Positions 35,890 through 47,200 of a stretch of DNA of 64,000 nt are shown here, in pieces (the first letter of the stretch is position 1; each line of letters begins with the position of its first letter). The notes beneath the pieces are model-generated. The model was not told the DNA's origin. It saw nothing but the letters and a program-made list of their open reading frames with translations, and made no database searches. A program made the translations under genes and the position numbers. This stretch comes from Cricetomys ansorgei (Eukaryota; Chordata; Mammalia; Rodentia; Nesomyidae), in the NCBI GenBank assembly GCA_026225945.1, contig JAMJFZ010003581.1:8126501-8190500 (forward strand). The letters run 5' to 3'.

Positions 35890-36075
35890 GGGGACTGGTG
35901 AGAATGGCTCAGAGGGTAAAAGCGCTTGCAGCCAAGCCTGATGACCTGCATCCAATTCCTGGAACCTACATGGTAAAAGACCAAATACTGAATGTTGTCT
36001 TCTGACTGACATAGACATGCCATGGCGCCCTGCACTCCCATTTACGCATACAATAGATAATAAGTAAATGTAATA
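35890..36075 (+). repeat. B2-type SINE
   Basis: GGGGACTGGTGAGAATGGCT to CCAATTCCTGGAACCTACAT and an A-rich tail. Confidence 0.75.
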
Positions 36076-36117
36076 TTATCGGGTTGGGTGACTGAGATTT
36101 CCTACATGATCCCCATG

Positions 36118-36460
36118 ATGGCTAGTGCTAATTATTAACTTGACAGAAACTAGAATCACCTGGGATGTGGCCCCTTGAGCATGCCATGCCAATTATGCTG
36201 ATTATATTTGAGATGGAAAAAATCAGTTCCCTGTGGTTAGTACCTTTCCCTGCCTGGGAACATGGACTGTGTAAATGGAGAAAGGGGGGGCATGATCTAA
36301 CCCCTTTCTGCTTCCTGACCGTGGATGTGAGGTGACCGACTACTTGAAGCTCTTGCTTCCTTAACTTCCCTGCCTTGAACTTAACCCTTCCCCTTAAGTT
36401 GCTGTCATCAGAGTGTGTTTTGTTTTGTTTTGTTGTTGTTTTATCACAGAGACGGGAAAA
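36118..36460 (+). mobile_element. Rodent LTR-like fragment (MaLR-like, uncertain)
   Basis: TGGCTAGTGCTAATTATTAA to TTTATCACAGAGACGGGAAA follows the order of the family at 17995 but is more diverged. Confidence 0.45.
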
Positions 36461-36734
36461 GAAACCAGGACCATTCTGTAACTCAAGAACAACCAGCAAC
36501 CCTTACCTTTTATCTCCCTTTAGAGGTGAGGAAACAGAAGACTCGAGAAGATACTTGGTTTCAGTTTATACAAATACTCACTCACTATCTTCATAACCAG
36601 TTAGGGTAAGAACATGGCTCCACGAATCCAACCTGCTGTTTTGTTTTTCCATCCCCTACTACATACATGACAGGGGAAACAGATGGGTTTCTGATATTCG
36701 GGTGCCATCAAAGCCATTTTCTGTGTCCTTTTGG

Positions 36735-36930
36735 CAGGGCAGTGAGCAGGGGTCCCATAGTCCTAGGTGATGAACTCAGAAGTTTGCACATGCTAAGCAA
36801 ACACCTTACCAGTGAGCTACATCCAGCCCTTAGTTTTATGAAATGGGAATCTCACTGAATTGCCTAGGTTGGCCTTGAACTTGTCATCCTCCTGCCTCAG
36901 CCTCCTGATTGCAAGAATCCGAGTATCTGG
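36735..36930 (-). repeat. ID/B1 composite SINE, antisense
   Basis: CTTACCAGTGAGCTACATCC then GGTTGGCCTTGAACTTGTCA. Confidence 0.7.
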
Positions 36931-37177
36931 CTTCCTTCTTGTTTTGAAGTCAACATTTTTGGAAGCCCAAACTAAATTCAATATTACTGTCACAACATTA
37001 CAACCCTCTCTGAGTGCACACTTGAACGCTTTATTTCTCTAGAGTCATTTAACAAGCAGGAGCTGAATTCAATGATCTCTCCAGTGCTAAATGAGGAAGG
37101 TCTTTAATTTTCACAGCTGTGAGGCAATAAGGTAAAAATGTTCAGTTACGATATATTCACTATCCTTGATCTAGTTC

Positions 37178-37812
37178 CTTGATCTCTTAAACAACTGTCT
37201 TTGGACTTTCAGTTTAATGCTTATTCAGCCATAGTTCCTATGTTCACAAACCAATGGTTATTTTCAAGATATAGGGACCTTACAGCTTCTATCTGGGACA
37301 TATGCAAGGATAGAAGGTACTGCCTTAAGCCATCTAATATAAGCAAAATTAGATCTATTGGGAGCCTATTAGGTGATGACTAAATGTACATAATGCTTTC
37401 ATTATAGCCCATGAATTTGTTATGTTCTTTTCACAGTAATATCTACAATAATCAATGGCTTCAGTAACTGATTGGGACCTTGAATAATTGGCATTCCTGG
37501 CATAACATTCCTTCAGATTAATGATATATGTTTCTGACTTCTCCCTGTAGTTCTGTAGTTGAAGGAGGAGCAGGTGCAGGCTAAACTGTATAATCACTGT
37601 CAGTGGGAAAACATAGCCCATAAAAACGCATCTATGTGTGTCATCAATTCCAGGTGCAACTAGCTTTATTACTACAGTTATTAGTAAGTATAACCCCTCC
37701 TGCCACAACAGTATCAAATTTCTTCATATGATCAGTTCTTATTACATCTGTACCACTTTTCTCATTATCAGCCCTAGCTGCAGGCATTATAATGCTTTTA
37801 ACCAAACAAAAG
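37178..37812 (+). pseudogene. NUMT, part A: mitochondrial tRNA-Tyr and 5' part of COX1
   Basis: A stretch ending TTTAATGCTTATTCAGCC resembles the end of the mitochondrial tRNA-Tyr gene (antisense) and is followed at 37239 by ATGTTCACAAACCAATGG, like the COX1 start. Further COX1-like blocks follow in order: TTAGGTGATGACTAAATGTA (GDDQ region), GAAGGAGGAGCAGGTGCAGG (EAGAGTGW region), CACAACAGTATCAAAT, and GCTGCAGGCATTATAATGCT. The copy has internal deletions and stops in either genetic code, so it is non-functional nuclear DNA of mitochondrial origin. The left boundary is uncertain by tens of bases. Confidence 0.85.
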
Positions 37813-37815
37813 ACC

Positions 37816-37990
37816 ACTGGGCATTGGTGGGGCACACCTATAATCCGAGCACTTGGGAAGCAGAGACAGGGAGATCTCTGAGATCTCGGCCAGCCTGATC
37901 TACAGAGCGAGTTCCAGAACACCCAAGGGTATACAGAGAAGCCCTATCTTGAAAAACCTAAATCAAACAAACAACAACAACACAACAACA
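37816..37990 (+). repeat. B1 SINE inserted in the NUMT
   Basis: GGGCATTGGTGGGGCACACC to CAGAGAAGCCCTATCTTG with a CAA-rich tail, lying between the two COX1-like segments. Confidence 0.85.
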
Positions 37991-37994
37991 AAAC

Positions 37995-38148
37995 CCCTCG
38001 AAGCCCATCCCCAGTGATACACTTCCTCCAATAAGGCCATACCTACTCCAACAAGGCCACACCTCTGATCCTTCTTAAGTAGTATGACTCCCTGATGACT
38101 AAGCATTCAAATATATGAGTCTATGGGATCATTCTAATTCAAATCACC
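37995..38148 (-). mobile_element. MaLR LTR fragment, antisense, inside the NUMT
   Basis: CCCCAGTGATACACTTCCTC, CAACAAGGCCACACCTC and GCATTCAAATATATGAGTCT match the reverse of MT/ORR1-type LTRs. Confidence 0.7.
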
Positions 38149-38149
38149 A

Positions 38150-38420
38150 CAATGGGGATAGTCTGAGCTATAATATCAATTTGCTTTCTGGTTGAGGTCA
38201 TCATATAGACTGTAGGTCTAGACATAGACACTCTAGCTGACTTCACATTGACTACTATGATTATCATTATCCCAACTGGAGTAAAAGAACTTAGCTAACT
38301 AGCCACCCTCCATGGAGGTACCATCAAATGACCCCTAGCTATATAGTTAGCCTTAGGCTTTGTCTTTCTATTTACAGTCAGTGAAGTCACTGAAATTTTC
38401 TTATCTAATTGCTAGATATC
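38150..38420 (+). pseudogene. NUMT, part B: central COX1 segment
   Basis: The same COX1-like sequence resumes after the retroelement insertions: GTAGGTCTAGACATAGACAC (GLDVDTRAY region), ATTATCATTATCCCAACTGG (IIAIPTG), CTAGCCACCCTCCATGGAGG (LATLHGG) and TTAGCCTTAGGCTTTGTCTT (LGFIF). About 150 bases of COX1 between parts A and B are missing. In-frame stops show it is dead. Confidence 0.85.
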
Positions 38421-38478
38421 ATAGATTCTAGGGACCTGAATTCAGGTCCTCATGGTTGCTTGGTAAGCACTTTATAGA

Positions 38479-38642
38479 GCAATAATTCTCAACCTGTGCG
38501 GTGCTTACATTAAGATTCATAACAGTCGCAAAATTACAGTTATGTAGTAGCAATGAAAATAATTTTCTGGTGGGGGTCACCAGAACATGAGGAACTGTGT
38601 GCAAGGGTCACACCATTAGGAAGGTTGAGAATCACTGTTATA
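38479..38642 (-). mobile_element. URR1-like hAT DNA transposon copy, shortened
   Basis: AATTCTCAACCTGTGCGGTG at one end and GGTTGAGAATCACTG at the other, in the orientation of the 31313 copy. Confidence 0.7.
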
Positions 38643-38693
38643 GACTAGACCATCTTCCACCAATCGCTTTTTTTTTTTTAAGGCAGAATATTA

Positions 38694-39105
38694 CTGTGTC
38701 TTAGTGTTACTGTTGTTTTAATGAAACACCAGGACCTAAAGCAAGTTGGGGAGGAAAGGATTTATTTGGCTTATACTTCTACATCATAGTCCATCCTTGA
38801 AGGAAGTCAGGACAGGAACTCAAATAATGCAGGAACCTGGAGGCAGGGTCTGATACAGAGGACTTGGCAGCTCGGTGGGGGTGGGGAGTACTGCTTATTT
38901 GCTTGTTCCTCCTGGCTCACTCAGCCTGCTTTCTTATAAAACCCAGGGCTACCAGCCCAGTGGTGACACCACCCACAGTGGGCTGGCCCCCCCCCCATTG
39001 ATCACTAAGAAAATACTCTGCAGCCTGATTTTATGGAGTCCTTTTCTCAATTGAGGTTCCCTTCTTTCAGATGACTCTAGCATGTGACATAAAACTAGCT
39101 AGCAC
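38694..39105 (-). mobile_element. Rodent LTR fragment (MaLR-like), antisense
   Basis: TTTTAATGAAACACCAGGAC, GGGGAGGAAAGGATTTATTT and TTTCTCAATTGAGGTTCCCT. Same family as 47165 and 52146. An antisense B1 follows at 39106-39212 and another at 39735-39852; bases 39213-39734 and 39853-40973 show no gene. Confidence 0.65.
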
Positions 39106-40973
39106 ACTGTGTATCCTGGAATTTACTATGTAGCCTGGAATTTGTGATCTTCTCACCTCCTTCTAGAATGCTGGGATTACGGGTATGTACCACTTGGCAA
39201 AGCCAGCTCTTTCAAGATAAGATGTTCCAGCGGCTGAGGATAGTGGGAATAAATATGAGAGGACACTATGAGGACATGACACTGGCCAATCGCCCCTCTC
39301 ACTCCCACCCAGAACTCAAGATATACCTTTTTTTTTTTTTTTTGGTCCGGCAGAAAAGAGAATACCAAAAGCATGCAGAAATAATCTGTGACACAAGCAC
39401 AGCCATTCAGAATTTTTTTTTCTGTGAATTTAGGAACTGAAGAGTAGGAAGGGATTGAAAACTGTAAAGTCAGTTCTGGACAAAGAGCAAATGGCATGTC
39501 CCATCGAGTTCCTTGGGAGACATCTTTCAGCTTCATGAGCTCCTTTTTCATCTACGATGGGGCGTTGAAGGGCCCAGTCTTGTATAAAGTGTTGTGCAAG
39601 AAATTTAAGCTGCTGTCATTCATGAATACGAAGGCCAGGTCATGCCCCAAAGACAACATTCCACGGCACCCCTCCCCTTCATTCAGCTCTTACAGTCTTT
39701 CCATCTTATCTGGGTTTGTTTGGCTTTGGGTTTTGGCTTGGTTTGGTTTTTGCAACATAATCTCACTGTATATATAGCTCAGTTTAGCCGCCCCCCCCCC
39801 AAGTCACTGCAATCTCTGATTACTGGGATTCTAGGCATGCATCACCACACCCAAATAGAGCAGAGGACTGCCGTGACTCATGCTTCTAGAGGCTGGGGCA
39901 ATCTAAGAATTGTGGTGGCAACATCAACTCAGTGTTAATGCTCTGCATAGTAGACCTCAGAAAGTTGAGGAAGCAAACGAAAAGCACCCTCATTTATAAT
40001 AACCCCTTCTTATAATAACTAGCTTCAACTTGCTCATCAGATAAAGGCATTCATCCACTCGGGAGGCAGCTGCCTCCTGACCTGGTTACCTTAAAGACGA
40101 GCCTTCTATCTACAGACACCATCACCTCTACCACCACAGCGATTAAATCTCAACACAAGTATCAAAGTAAACAGACCCTGTTGAAACCACTTAGAACAGA
40201 TGGCGATGTTTAAAGGCCACAGACCACAGAAGTTGCATTTACCCACGCACTTCTGTGGTACAAAAATAGATAGGAGACACTCCATTAATCATTTGGCTAG
40301 GAATTTTCTCAGAAAGGAAAGTACATGGGCAGAAAAGTCACTACTCAAACACAAACAGATTCCTCATGAGAAACAGGCTTAGGTGTGACTTACCCTTCCA
40401 GTCCCAGGAGCCCCTTCCCTGCCCAAACCAGGGAAGATAGATCTAGAGCAGCCAGGCAGTCCAGCCAGAGGGGCTTCAAAGCGTGTTTACACGTCCTGGT
40501 AGTTTCTTTAAGAGAACCGATATGGAGGAAGGGATGGTGGACCTCTAAGAATGTAAGCTTGTCATGAAGAGTCAGTTATCAGTGATGCTGGTTACCCATC
40601 AGCAATGAGATACAGAGAAGTGGAAAGCTGTAGAGTTGAGTTTACCGTCAGGACTAATTCTCCCAGTCACCGGTCCTAGTCGGAGTCTCAGGTGCAGTGC
40701 AACGGCAGGTGCTTTTACAGTTTTCAGTAATGGCAGGGATGCTAATGCTAATTAGGATAGCTAATCAGATGCTAAGGGTTTTGATTTAATATTAGGGAGT
40801 CCTAATTAAGCTAATGTACATTAGAGAAAGAAATAAAAAGGGGATTTTGTTTTTTTTTAAAAAAGGGGACAAGAGCTGGGGATGGTGAAGCACACAACTC
40901 AGACTGTCTGGAGGAGGAGGAAAAGGAAGAGGAAGAGGAGGAGGAGAGGTGGTGGTAGTGATGGTACTACTTT

Positions 40974-41115
40974 CAGGTATGGTGGTGCATGCCTTTAATC
41001 CCAGCATTAGGAGACAGAGACAGACAGCTCTCCATGAGTTTGGTCTTCATAGAGAGTTCCAAGAGGACAGTAAGGGATGCACAATGAGATCCTATCTCAA
41101 AAAGAGGAAAGGGGG
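40974..41115 (+). repeat. B1 SINE with G-rich tail
   Basis: GTATGGTGGTGCATGCCTTT to GAGATCCTATCTCAAAAAG, followed by a run of about 12 G and a GA-rich stretch. The 40915-40950 region is a GGA-rich run. Confidence 0.8.
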
Positions 41116-41334
41116 GGGGGGGGCGAGGAGGAGGAGACAGGAAAGAATAAGAAACAGTAGTAAGGAGAAAAGAAGAGGTACTAGAAAAGAATTCTATGGG
41201 TAAGTTTAATAGTCACCAGTGACAGCTTTAGATGTCACTTACTGTATTCTTATCCTGGCCGCTGAAGCATCATGCCAGTTAGTGAAACCCACAGGAGGAT
41301 CTTGTCTGATAAGCAGATGTAAGGGCAAAGCGGC

Positions 41335-41800
41335 AGAGATGGTTTATTCTTGGTTGTCGGCTTGATTTGACGACGTCAATTTTATTCACTAAAATCCAAG
41401 TGGCTGGGAACACCTGTGAGGAATTTTTTCTCAATTGGATCATTTTTGTCGTTGTGGAAATCAGGATCTTTTGAGGTGGGAAATCTACCTTTAGTCTGGG
41501 CCATACCTTCTGTGGCAGCCTATATGGAAGAAGGAAACTAGCTCTCTTTGCTCTTGCTCTCACTAGCAAGTCCATTCCTTCACTGGCATCAGAACCTACT
41601 TCTTTGGGATTCTGGCATATACTGAAGATCCAGCTCTGGAGACGGAACAACTGCTGGATTCTTAGACCTTCTGTTGGTAGACAGATATTTTTGGACTACC
41701 TGGACCACAGCCTGTTAACCACTCTAACAAATTGTGTGTATGTGTGCGTGTGTGCTGATTCAATCTATTAGATCTGTTCCTTTGAGAAGCTGCCAGCTGA
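41335..41800 (+). mobile_element. Rodent LTR-like fragment (family uncertain)
   Basis: GGTTGTCGGCTTGATTTGAC, TGGGCCATACCTTCTGTGGC, GGCATATACTGAAGATCC and GACCACAGCCTGTTAACCAC follow a common rodent LTR-type repeat. Bases 41801-42190 after it show nothing recognised. Confidence 0.55.
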
Positions 41801-42190
41801 ACTGGTGGCAGCAAGTGACCCATGACACAGAGCTATATCTTCTCCCTCAGGCCTACTACTCTGTCGTGTCTCTAAATTTGTAGGTCAGAAACACGTGTTA
41901 TAAATATCAGACTCCTGGGAAAACTTGAGACAAAATGAACCCAAATCTCTGGGCATCTTGGTTTCGTTTTTATTTTTAAGCTCTCAGTGCTGATGGGTCT
42001 CATTCTCTTCCTGATGATGTTTCAGGAGTGGGGCCACTTTCTTTCAAGGAAAAAAAAAATTAGGTTGTCCAGAAAATGCCATACTCAGCAGTACTCAGAA
42101 CACTGACAAGTATTTCACGCCCCTTAATCGCTTCCTTCTCATGACTCAGTCTCCCTTTTTGAAGGCACTCCCTCCCCGCCCCACTCCTCC

Positions 42191-42400
42191 ACTCACCGTG
42201 GTTCTGATATATCACTGCTGCTGGAGCTATAAAGCAGAATGGAGATGGGCATTCTCCAGCTCAGCACACAGCTAAATGCTGCAGGAACCGATGGTGGAAT
42301 ACGACAACTGAGAGGGGACCAGGAAGCAGCGGAGGGAATGGGGAGGGAGGCATCCCAAATCAGTTCACTCATCATTTCTGAGGAGCAGAAATGCAGTTAG
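42191..42400 (-). other. Possible first exon of a divergent transcript
   Basis: On the minus strand, sequence leaving the EFHC1 promoter region meets a textbook donor (CCACG/GTGAGT; the donor GT..GT occupies 42191-42196). A frame of 60 codons that reads up to and through the donor starts at 42375 (MMSELIWDAS) but resembles no family I know. A divergent lncRNA from the shared promoter is as likely as a coding exon. No second exon was identified. Confidence 0.25.
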
Positions 42401-42761
42401 TTATAATCGAATCCACAGCCCCGGCCCCAAGAAGCATGAGTCTGAAGTAATAGCGCTTTCTCTGGGGAGGCAACCATTTACATTGTGTGTGAACTAGGAC
42501 CGCAGCTCTCTTCCCAGAGATGCAAAAGAGTCTGGGCTCTTGGGAGGACTAGTGCAGAGCGAGAAGTAACTTCTTTGTAATTTATCTAAAAGGACGTGCT
42601 CCAATCCCGGACCTCACTGAGCGAGCGAGCAAGCCAAGGCCAGCTTCTTTCTGCCTTGCTTAGATCCACATTGCATCCTCCGGGAGCCACGAAGTAGGGG
42701 TGGGGGGATGGGAAAGGAAGGAGCGTAGCCTTCTCTGTCACACCCTTTAACTACGTCCAGC

Positions 42762-42771
42762 GCGCAAGCGC
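42762..42771 (+). promoter_or_regulatory. EFHC1: NRF1-like site
   Basis: GCGCAAGCGC differs at one position from the palindromic NRF1 core GCGCATGCGC and lies in the GC-rich promoter upstream of EFHC1. Binding is inferred only. Confidence 0.5.
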
Positions 42772-42845
42772 AGACTTGGCCTCTGCCCCCTCCCCCCACT
42801 CGAGCTGCTTCTCCCCACTCCCTCCCCTCCCACAGAGTGTTTGGC

Positions 42846-42859
42846 GTTACCATGGCGTC
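42846..42859 (+). promoter_or_regulatory. EFHC1: Second, imperfect RFX X-box-like site
   Basis: GTTACCATGGCGTC has a perfect left half-site and central ATGG but a degenerate right half (CGTC in place of YAAC). It is 38 bases upstream of the better site. The ATG inside it also opens a short upstream ORF. Confidence 0.5.
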
Positions 42860-42896
42860 TGGAGAGGCCCGCGGATGCTGTCTGTTGCCGGGGTAA
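42852..42896 (+). other. Candidate upstream ORF of EFHC1 (14 codons)
   Basis: An ATG in strong context (accATGg) opens 14 codons, MASGEARGCCLLPG, and stops at TAA 42894-42896, inside the proximal X-box and 43 bases before the EFHC1 ATG. If transcription starts upstream of 42852 it would be a regulatory uORF; if it starts downstream it does not exist in the mRNA. Confidence 0.4.
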
Positions 42897-42897
42897 C
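42884..42897 (+). promoter_or_regulatory. EFHC1: RFX X-box-like palindrome, proximal
   Basis: GTTGCC-GG-GGTAAC is two inverted RFX half-sites with a two-base spacer, close to the X-box consensus (GTNRCC, 0-3 bases, RGYAAC). X-boxes bind RFX2/RFX3 in front of ciliary genes, and EFHC1 is ciliary. It lies 43 bases before the start codon. Confidence 0.75.
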
Positions 42898-42939
42898 CCG
42901 AGCGGCAGACGGCTACCTCGGCGGCGCCTGAGGACTGCG

Positions 42940-43002
42940 ATGGTGACCAACCCGGTGCACGGCTTGCCCTTTCTCCCGGGCTCGTCCTTTACGGACTCCA
43001 CG
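42940..43002 (+). CDS. EFHC1: EFHC1 coding exon 1
   Basis: This encodes the N-terminus, 21 residues beginning [14 protein letters not shown], which matches the conserved EFHC1 start. The exon ends at a strong donor, ACG/GTGAGG, in phase 0. The start codon context (gcgATGg) is moderate, with G at -3 and G at +4. It lies 43 bases downstream of an X-box-like palindrome and inside GC-rich promoter sequence. Confidence 0.92.
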
Positions 43003-44220
43003 GTGAGGGCCAGTCCGAAGGGTTCTCCACTCCGTGCGCCTCCGCTCTCCTCCGTCCCGCAGGCTCCACCGCCCTCGCGAAGCCCAGCCTCTGCCCAGCA
43101 TCTTGGTAGTCCCCTCTCCCTTCTGGATCCCCACCATGGCTCTGTTCTTACTTCCCTGCCCCACCTACCTGGATTACCCCAGGCCATCTCCACGCCTCTC
43201 CCCAACTGCATCCTTACCCCACTCGGTGCCTCTATGCCTTCCTCTAATACCTTCTCTCCCCAGAATCCTCCTTCTTGACTTGTTTGGCCCTCTTCTGAAT
43301 CCTCAAGATGGCTGCCTTCACCACCCCCCCCCCTTTTCCTGTGTGTGTTTGTATCCTTCCCTGACAGGTCTTTCCCCCAGGTCTCTGGCCTTCTGAGTTA
43401 AAAGTCACTTTTCTGTCTAGCTTCAGTCTTCTCTAGAATTGAATCCTTCCGCAGCCCATCTTGGTTTTCTTCTAGTTTTTATTTAAAACGTGCCCATCTC
43501 TCTCCCCTCCGCTTTATATTTCTCCCATCCCACTTCCCCCACCCACATAGACAACTTGGTGTTTTCTCTTTCTGTAGCCTGTGTTTTACAATCTTAACAT
43601 CGTGTTTTATAAAGGATTCTTTTCAGATTGTGTGTGTGTGTGTGTGTGTTTGTGTTTGTGTGTGTGTGTGATGGTGGTGGTGGAATTTTTTTGTTGAAAC
43701 TTGTATGCAGCCCAGACTGCTCTTGAACTTGAAAACCACCTGCCTCAGTCTCCAAAGTGTTCCGATTAAGAGACATGCCAACTGGTGGGGCTCTTGTTCA
43801 GATTGTATTTTACTCCTTCCCCCCAACTGTTTTGATCACGCTGTCTAGATAAAATTAAATAAAAAGAAGTCCATTTAGTGATGCACATCTGTGATCTCAG
43901 CTTTCAGGAAGCCAGGACATAGGATGACCAATTTGAGTTAGCTTGGGCTTCATAGCCAGTTCCTTTCTTCAAATAACAGCAAATCCAAACCAGACAGAAC
44001 AATAAAAGAAAGCATAAAGCAGGCTAGGAAAGGTGGCTTGGAGGATAACGCTATTGCTGCTCAGATGTCAGGGTTGGAGTTCAGATCCCTGGAACCCATG
44101 TGAACCCAAGCAAGCTGGTTGGCTAGACTGGCCCTTATCTCCCCATATCAACTGTGGTCTTCAACATGTATGCCCACATACATGCAAATAGAAATAATAG
44201 GCATGTGCACAACACACACA

Positions 44221-44259
<39 letters not shown>

Positions 44260-47200
44260 CAGAAAAAAAACAAAACAAAAAAACCACTAACTGCAAAACA
44301 AAAAATACCTCAGATCAAAACCCAGCAACAACAATAGCCTGGGTTCTTGATTTCCCCTTGGCATAGTTTAACCCTTTATTTATTCATTTATTTTGAGACA
44401 AGGTCTCATGTAGCCCAGATTGGACTAAAACATAATACATACTCTAGGGTGATCTTGAATTGATCCTCTGGGCTCCTGAGTGCTAGGATTACAGGTCGGG
44501 CACCAAAGCCAGAACTTTGTGAATGCCAGGCAAAGACTCTACCAACTGAGCCAGGCTTCCAGCTCCAGCTTTTAAAGGCATTCAGCATTTGTTTTAATTC
44601 TAACGGAGTTCAAGAAATACTCTGAAGAATCGACATTGAGATTCAGTAGACTGAATATGAAAGGTGATGAAGTAGCAATTTATATTTACATAGTTTAATA
44701 ATTCAAGCTCTTGAATGTCTCTTCACATTTATTAAGGAAAATTATGTAGTCTGATTTTTAAGGGACATAAATTTCAATTTCAATGGAGAATGTGGAAAGA
44801 ATTTCGATTCTGACTCTCTTCTACTCTTGTATTAAGATATAACATGGTCATTTTTAAAAGATGTATGCTAAGTGTGTTTCTTTTTCGTTGTTGTTGTTTG
44901 CTTATTTAAGACAGGGTCTCCATCTTTTTTAGCTAGGCTGGCCTGTAAACTAGACTTTCCACAAACTCACAATGATATCCAGCCAGAACTTCTCAAGTGC
45001 TGGGATTAAAAATGTGAGCCACTGTGTTTGGTCAACACCATAGACCTTCCATTTTATATAATTTTAAAATTGTAGACATTTCCCATCCTGTACAGAATCA
45101 GCTTAAGCATTTGGTGTCACTGAATGTGGGTTACTCACAAGACAGGATGCTGATTTGGAAGATTATAGAGGCATGGACAGAAATGCTAGCCTGCTTCCCT
45201 CTCTCTCTCTCTCTCTCTCTCTCCCCCTCCCCCTCTCCCTCTCTCTCTCCATATATATGTATATATGGTAGAAGTAGAAAATTAACTCCCAGAAGTTATC
45301 TTATGCCACCTACACATGTTCTATGGTAACCCCTCCCCACAAGAAAACCCCACACAGTACGAAATAAAAGATATATACATATATATATATGTGTGTGTGT
45401 GTATATATATATAATCCTTGTATGTACTTCATATGAAGTATACTGAGTGACTATCAACTAATTACCCTTACTTGAAATTTGAAAAGCTTAGTCACTGCAT
45501 CTTCATCAGTGAAGGAATGTTGTAACCCCAAAGAAAAGCAGGTGAACCTTAATGAATAAGAAGGGTAGGAGGCCTGAGAGTGCCTTGCCTGCAGTGCCCC
45601 ATGGTAAAAGTTGACTGATGCTAGAGACATCTGTTAACCACAAAGAAAATCAACTGAAGTCATAGATGCTGCTTTTATTTCTTACTGTGTGGGGTTAACC
45701 ATAGAACATGTGTAGAGGCCACAAGACAACTTCTGGGAGTGAATTTTCTACTTCTACCGTGTGTGTTCCAAGGATCAAATTCAGGGGGGTCTGCTTTCCA
45801 AAGACTTACATGAATGTATCAGTGTTAGTGTAAAAAGAAGGGCTGTTGCTGCAGGTGAAACTAAAATTCAGAAAACCAGATCTTCTGAGGTTATGGTTTG
45901 TAACCACCAGAGATGAGAAAAAAAAAATTAGCAAAAAAAAAAAAAGAAAGAAAGGAAAGGAAAGGAAAGGGGGAAAAGGAAAGGAAAAAGGCACTGTTTT
46001 GTGGTGCCAAACAGCAAACATTTGAAGCTGGAGAGATGACTCGGTGTTGAAGAGCAAGGATTGCTCTCGCAGAGGACCTAGGTAGTTCAATTCCCAGCAC
46101 CCGCATTGGGTGGCTCACAGCTTTCTGTATCTCTTGGTCCAGGGGATCTGAGCACATCTGCGCTCACATGCACGCATACACGGGATTTTAAAATATACTT
46201 CTAAAGCAAAAGGTTAAGTTCTGACAGTTTAGGAAGTTAGAAAGATACGTATGAGGTTATTAACAGCACACTTCTCTTCTCCAGAAAACAACATTCCACA
46301 GAAGCCATTCCCTCGGCTACAGGAACGGCTATGCGGTTGCCCAGCGTCCGACAGTGGGGATAGGTGGAGACAGGCTCCACTACAACCAGCTGTCTCAGGC
46401 GGAGCTGGATGAGCTGGCCAATAAGGCACCGGTCTTAACTTATGGTCCGCCCAGGCAGCCCCCACCTGCAGAGTTTGTTCCTGCTCATGTGGCTTTTGAC
46501 AAAAAGGTATCATCTGGGATTTTAGGGTACCCCTTGACTTCAGATGTCCAGGACTCCACTGCTTTCAGAAATGTTATCAGTAAACCACAGGACTCCCTGA
46601 GTACCCTGGGAGAAAATTGTTGAGATGCCTCCACCCTTAGTCACAGACAGCTGAACTGGGCCTTGAAAGAGGCTTTCTATATGCCGGAAGCAGACTACAG
46701 AGAATAATTCCCTGTGGGCTTCACTGGAGTCTTTTTCAAATACAGTTAAAAGTTGCCTGGATTCTGAATCCCACAGGCATGCATGCTGCCCCAGGCTCTT
46801 TTGCTCTATTTCCTGCCAATTCTGCAACAGTGAGTTCTTAATATCTACGAAATGCAAAACAGTGTGACAACATCTCCATTTGTCAGATTTTTTTTTATAA
46901 GTTTCATTCATTCATTCACTCATTCATCCCACCACCCTTGCACCATTGGTGATTTAAACACTCTAGTGACTATTTTTCTCTAGTAAACGTCATATTGTCA
47001 CAAAACAACAACACAGATCCTCCTACCTATGACTCCTTTAGGAAGAGAATTTTATCCCATCCTTCATCCCCAAACTGCTTTCCTGGAGGCACAGTGTTGC
47101 CCTGTTTGCTGAGTTTGGACAGGAGTCTATGGTCCTTGCTCTTTGCCCTGTTTCAGTTCTTCTGACTATCTCAGTTAGGGTTTCTACCGCTGTGACAGAA

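Larger units (their letters stand above)
42740..43060 (+). promoter_or_regulatory. EFHC1: EFHC1 GC-rich, TATA-less promoter region
   Basis: This is the most GC- and CpG-rich stretch of the window, with clusters such as CGCGCAAGCGC and CTCGGCGGCGCC, and it surrounds EFHC1 coding exon 1. No TATA box is seen at a suitable place. C-rich runs at 42788-42832 could bind Sp/KLF factors. The transcription start is not determinable from sequence; it is inferred to lie within about 42770-42930. Confidence 0.75.

Noticed and set aside
37355..37717. 120-codon minus-strand frame
   Set aside because: It is the complement of the COX1-like NUMT, not a gene.
39496..39777. 93-codon plus-strand frame considered as a retrocopy
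   Set aside because: No similarity to a known protein, and its 3' half runs into an antisense B1.
42747..43278. Frames of 145-154 codons on both strands over the EFHC1 promoter
   Set aside because: GC-rich sequence lengthens open frames by chance; no family similarity, and the plus-strand one reads through the exon 1 donor.
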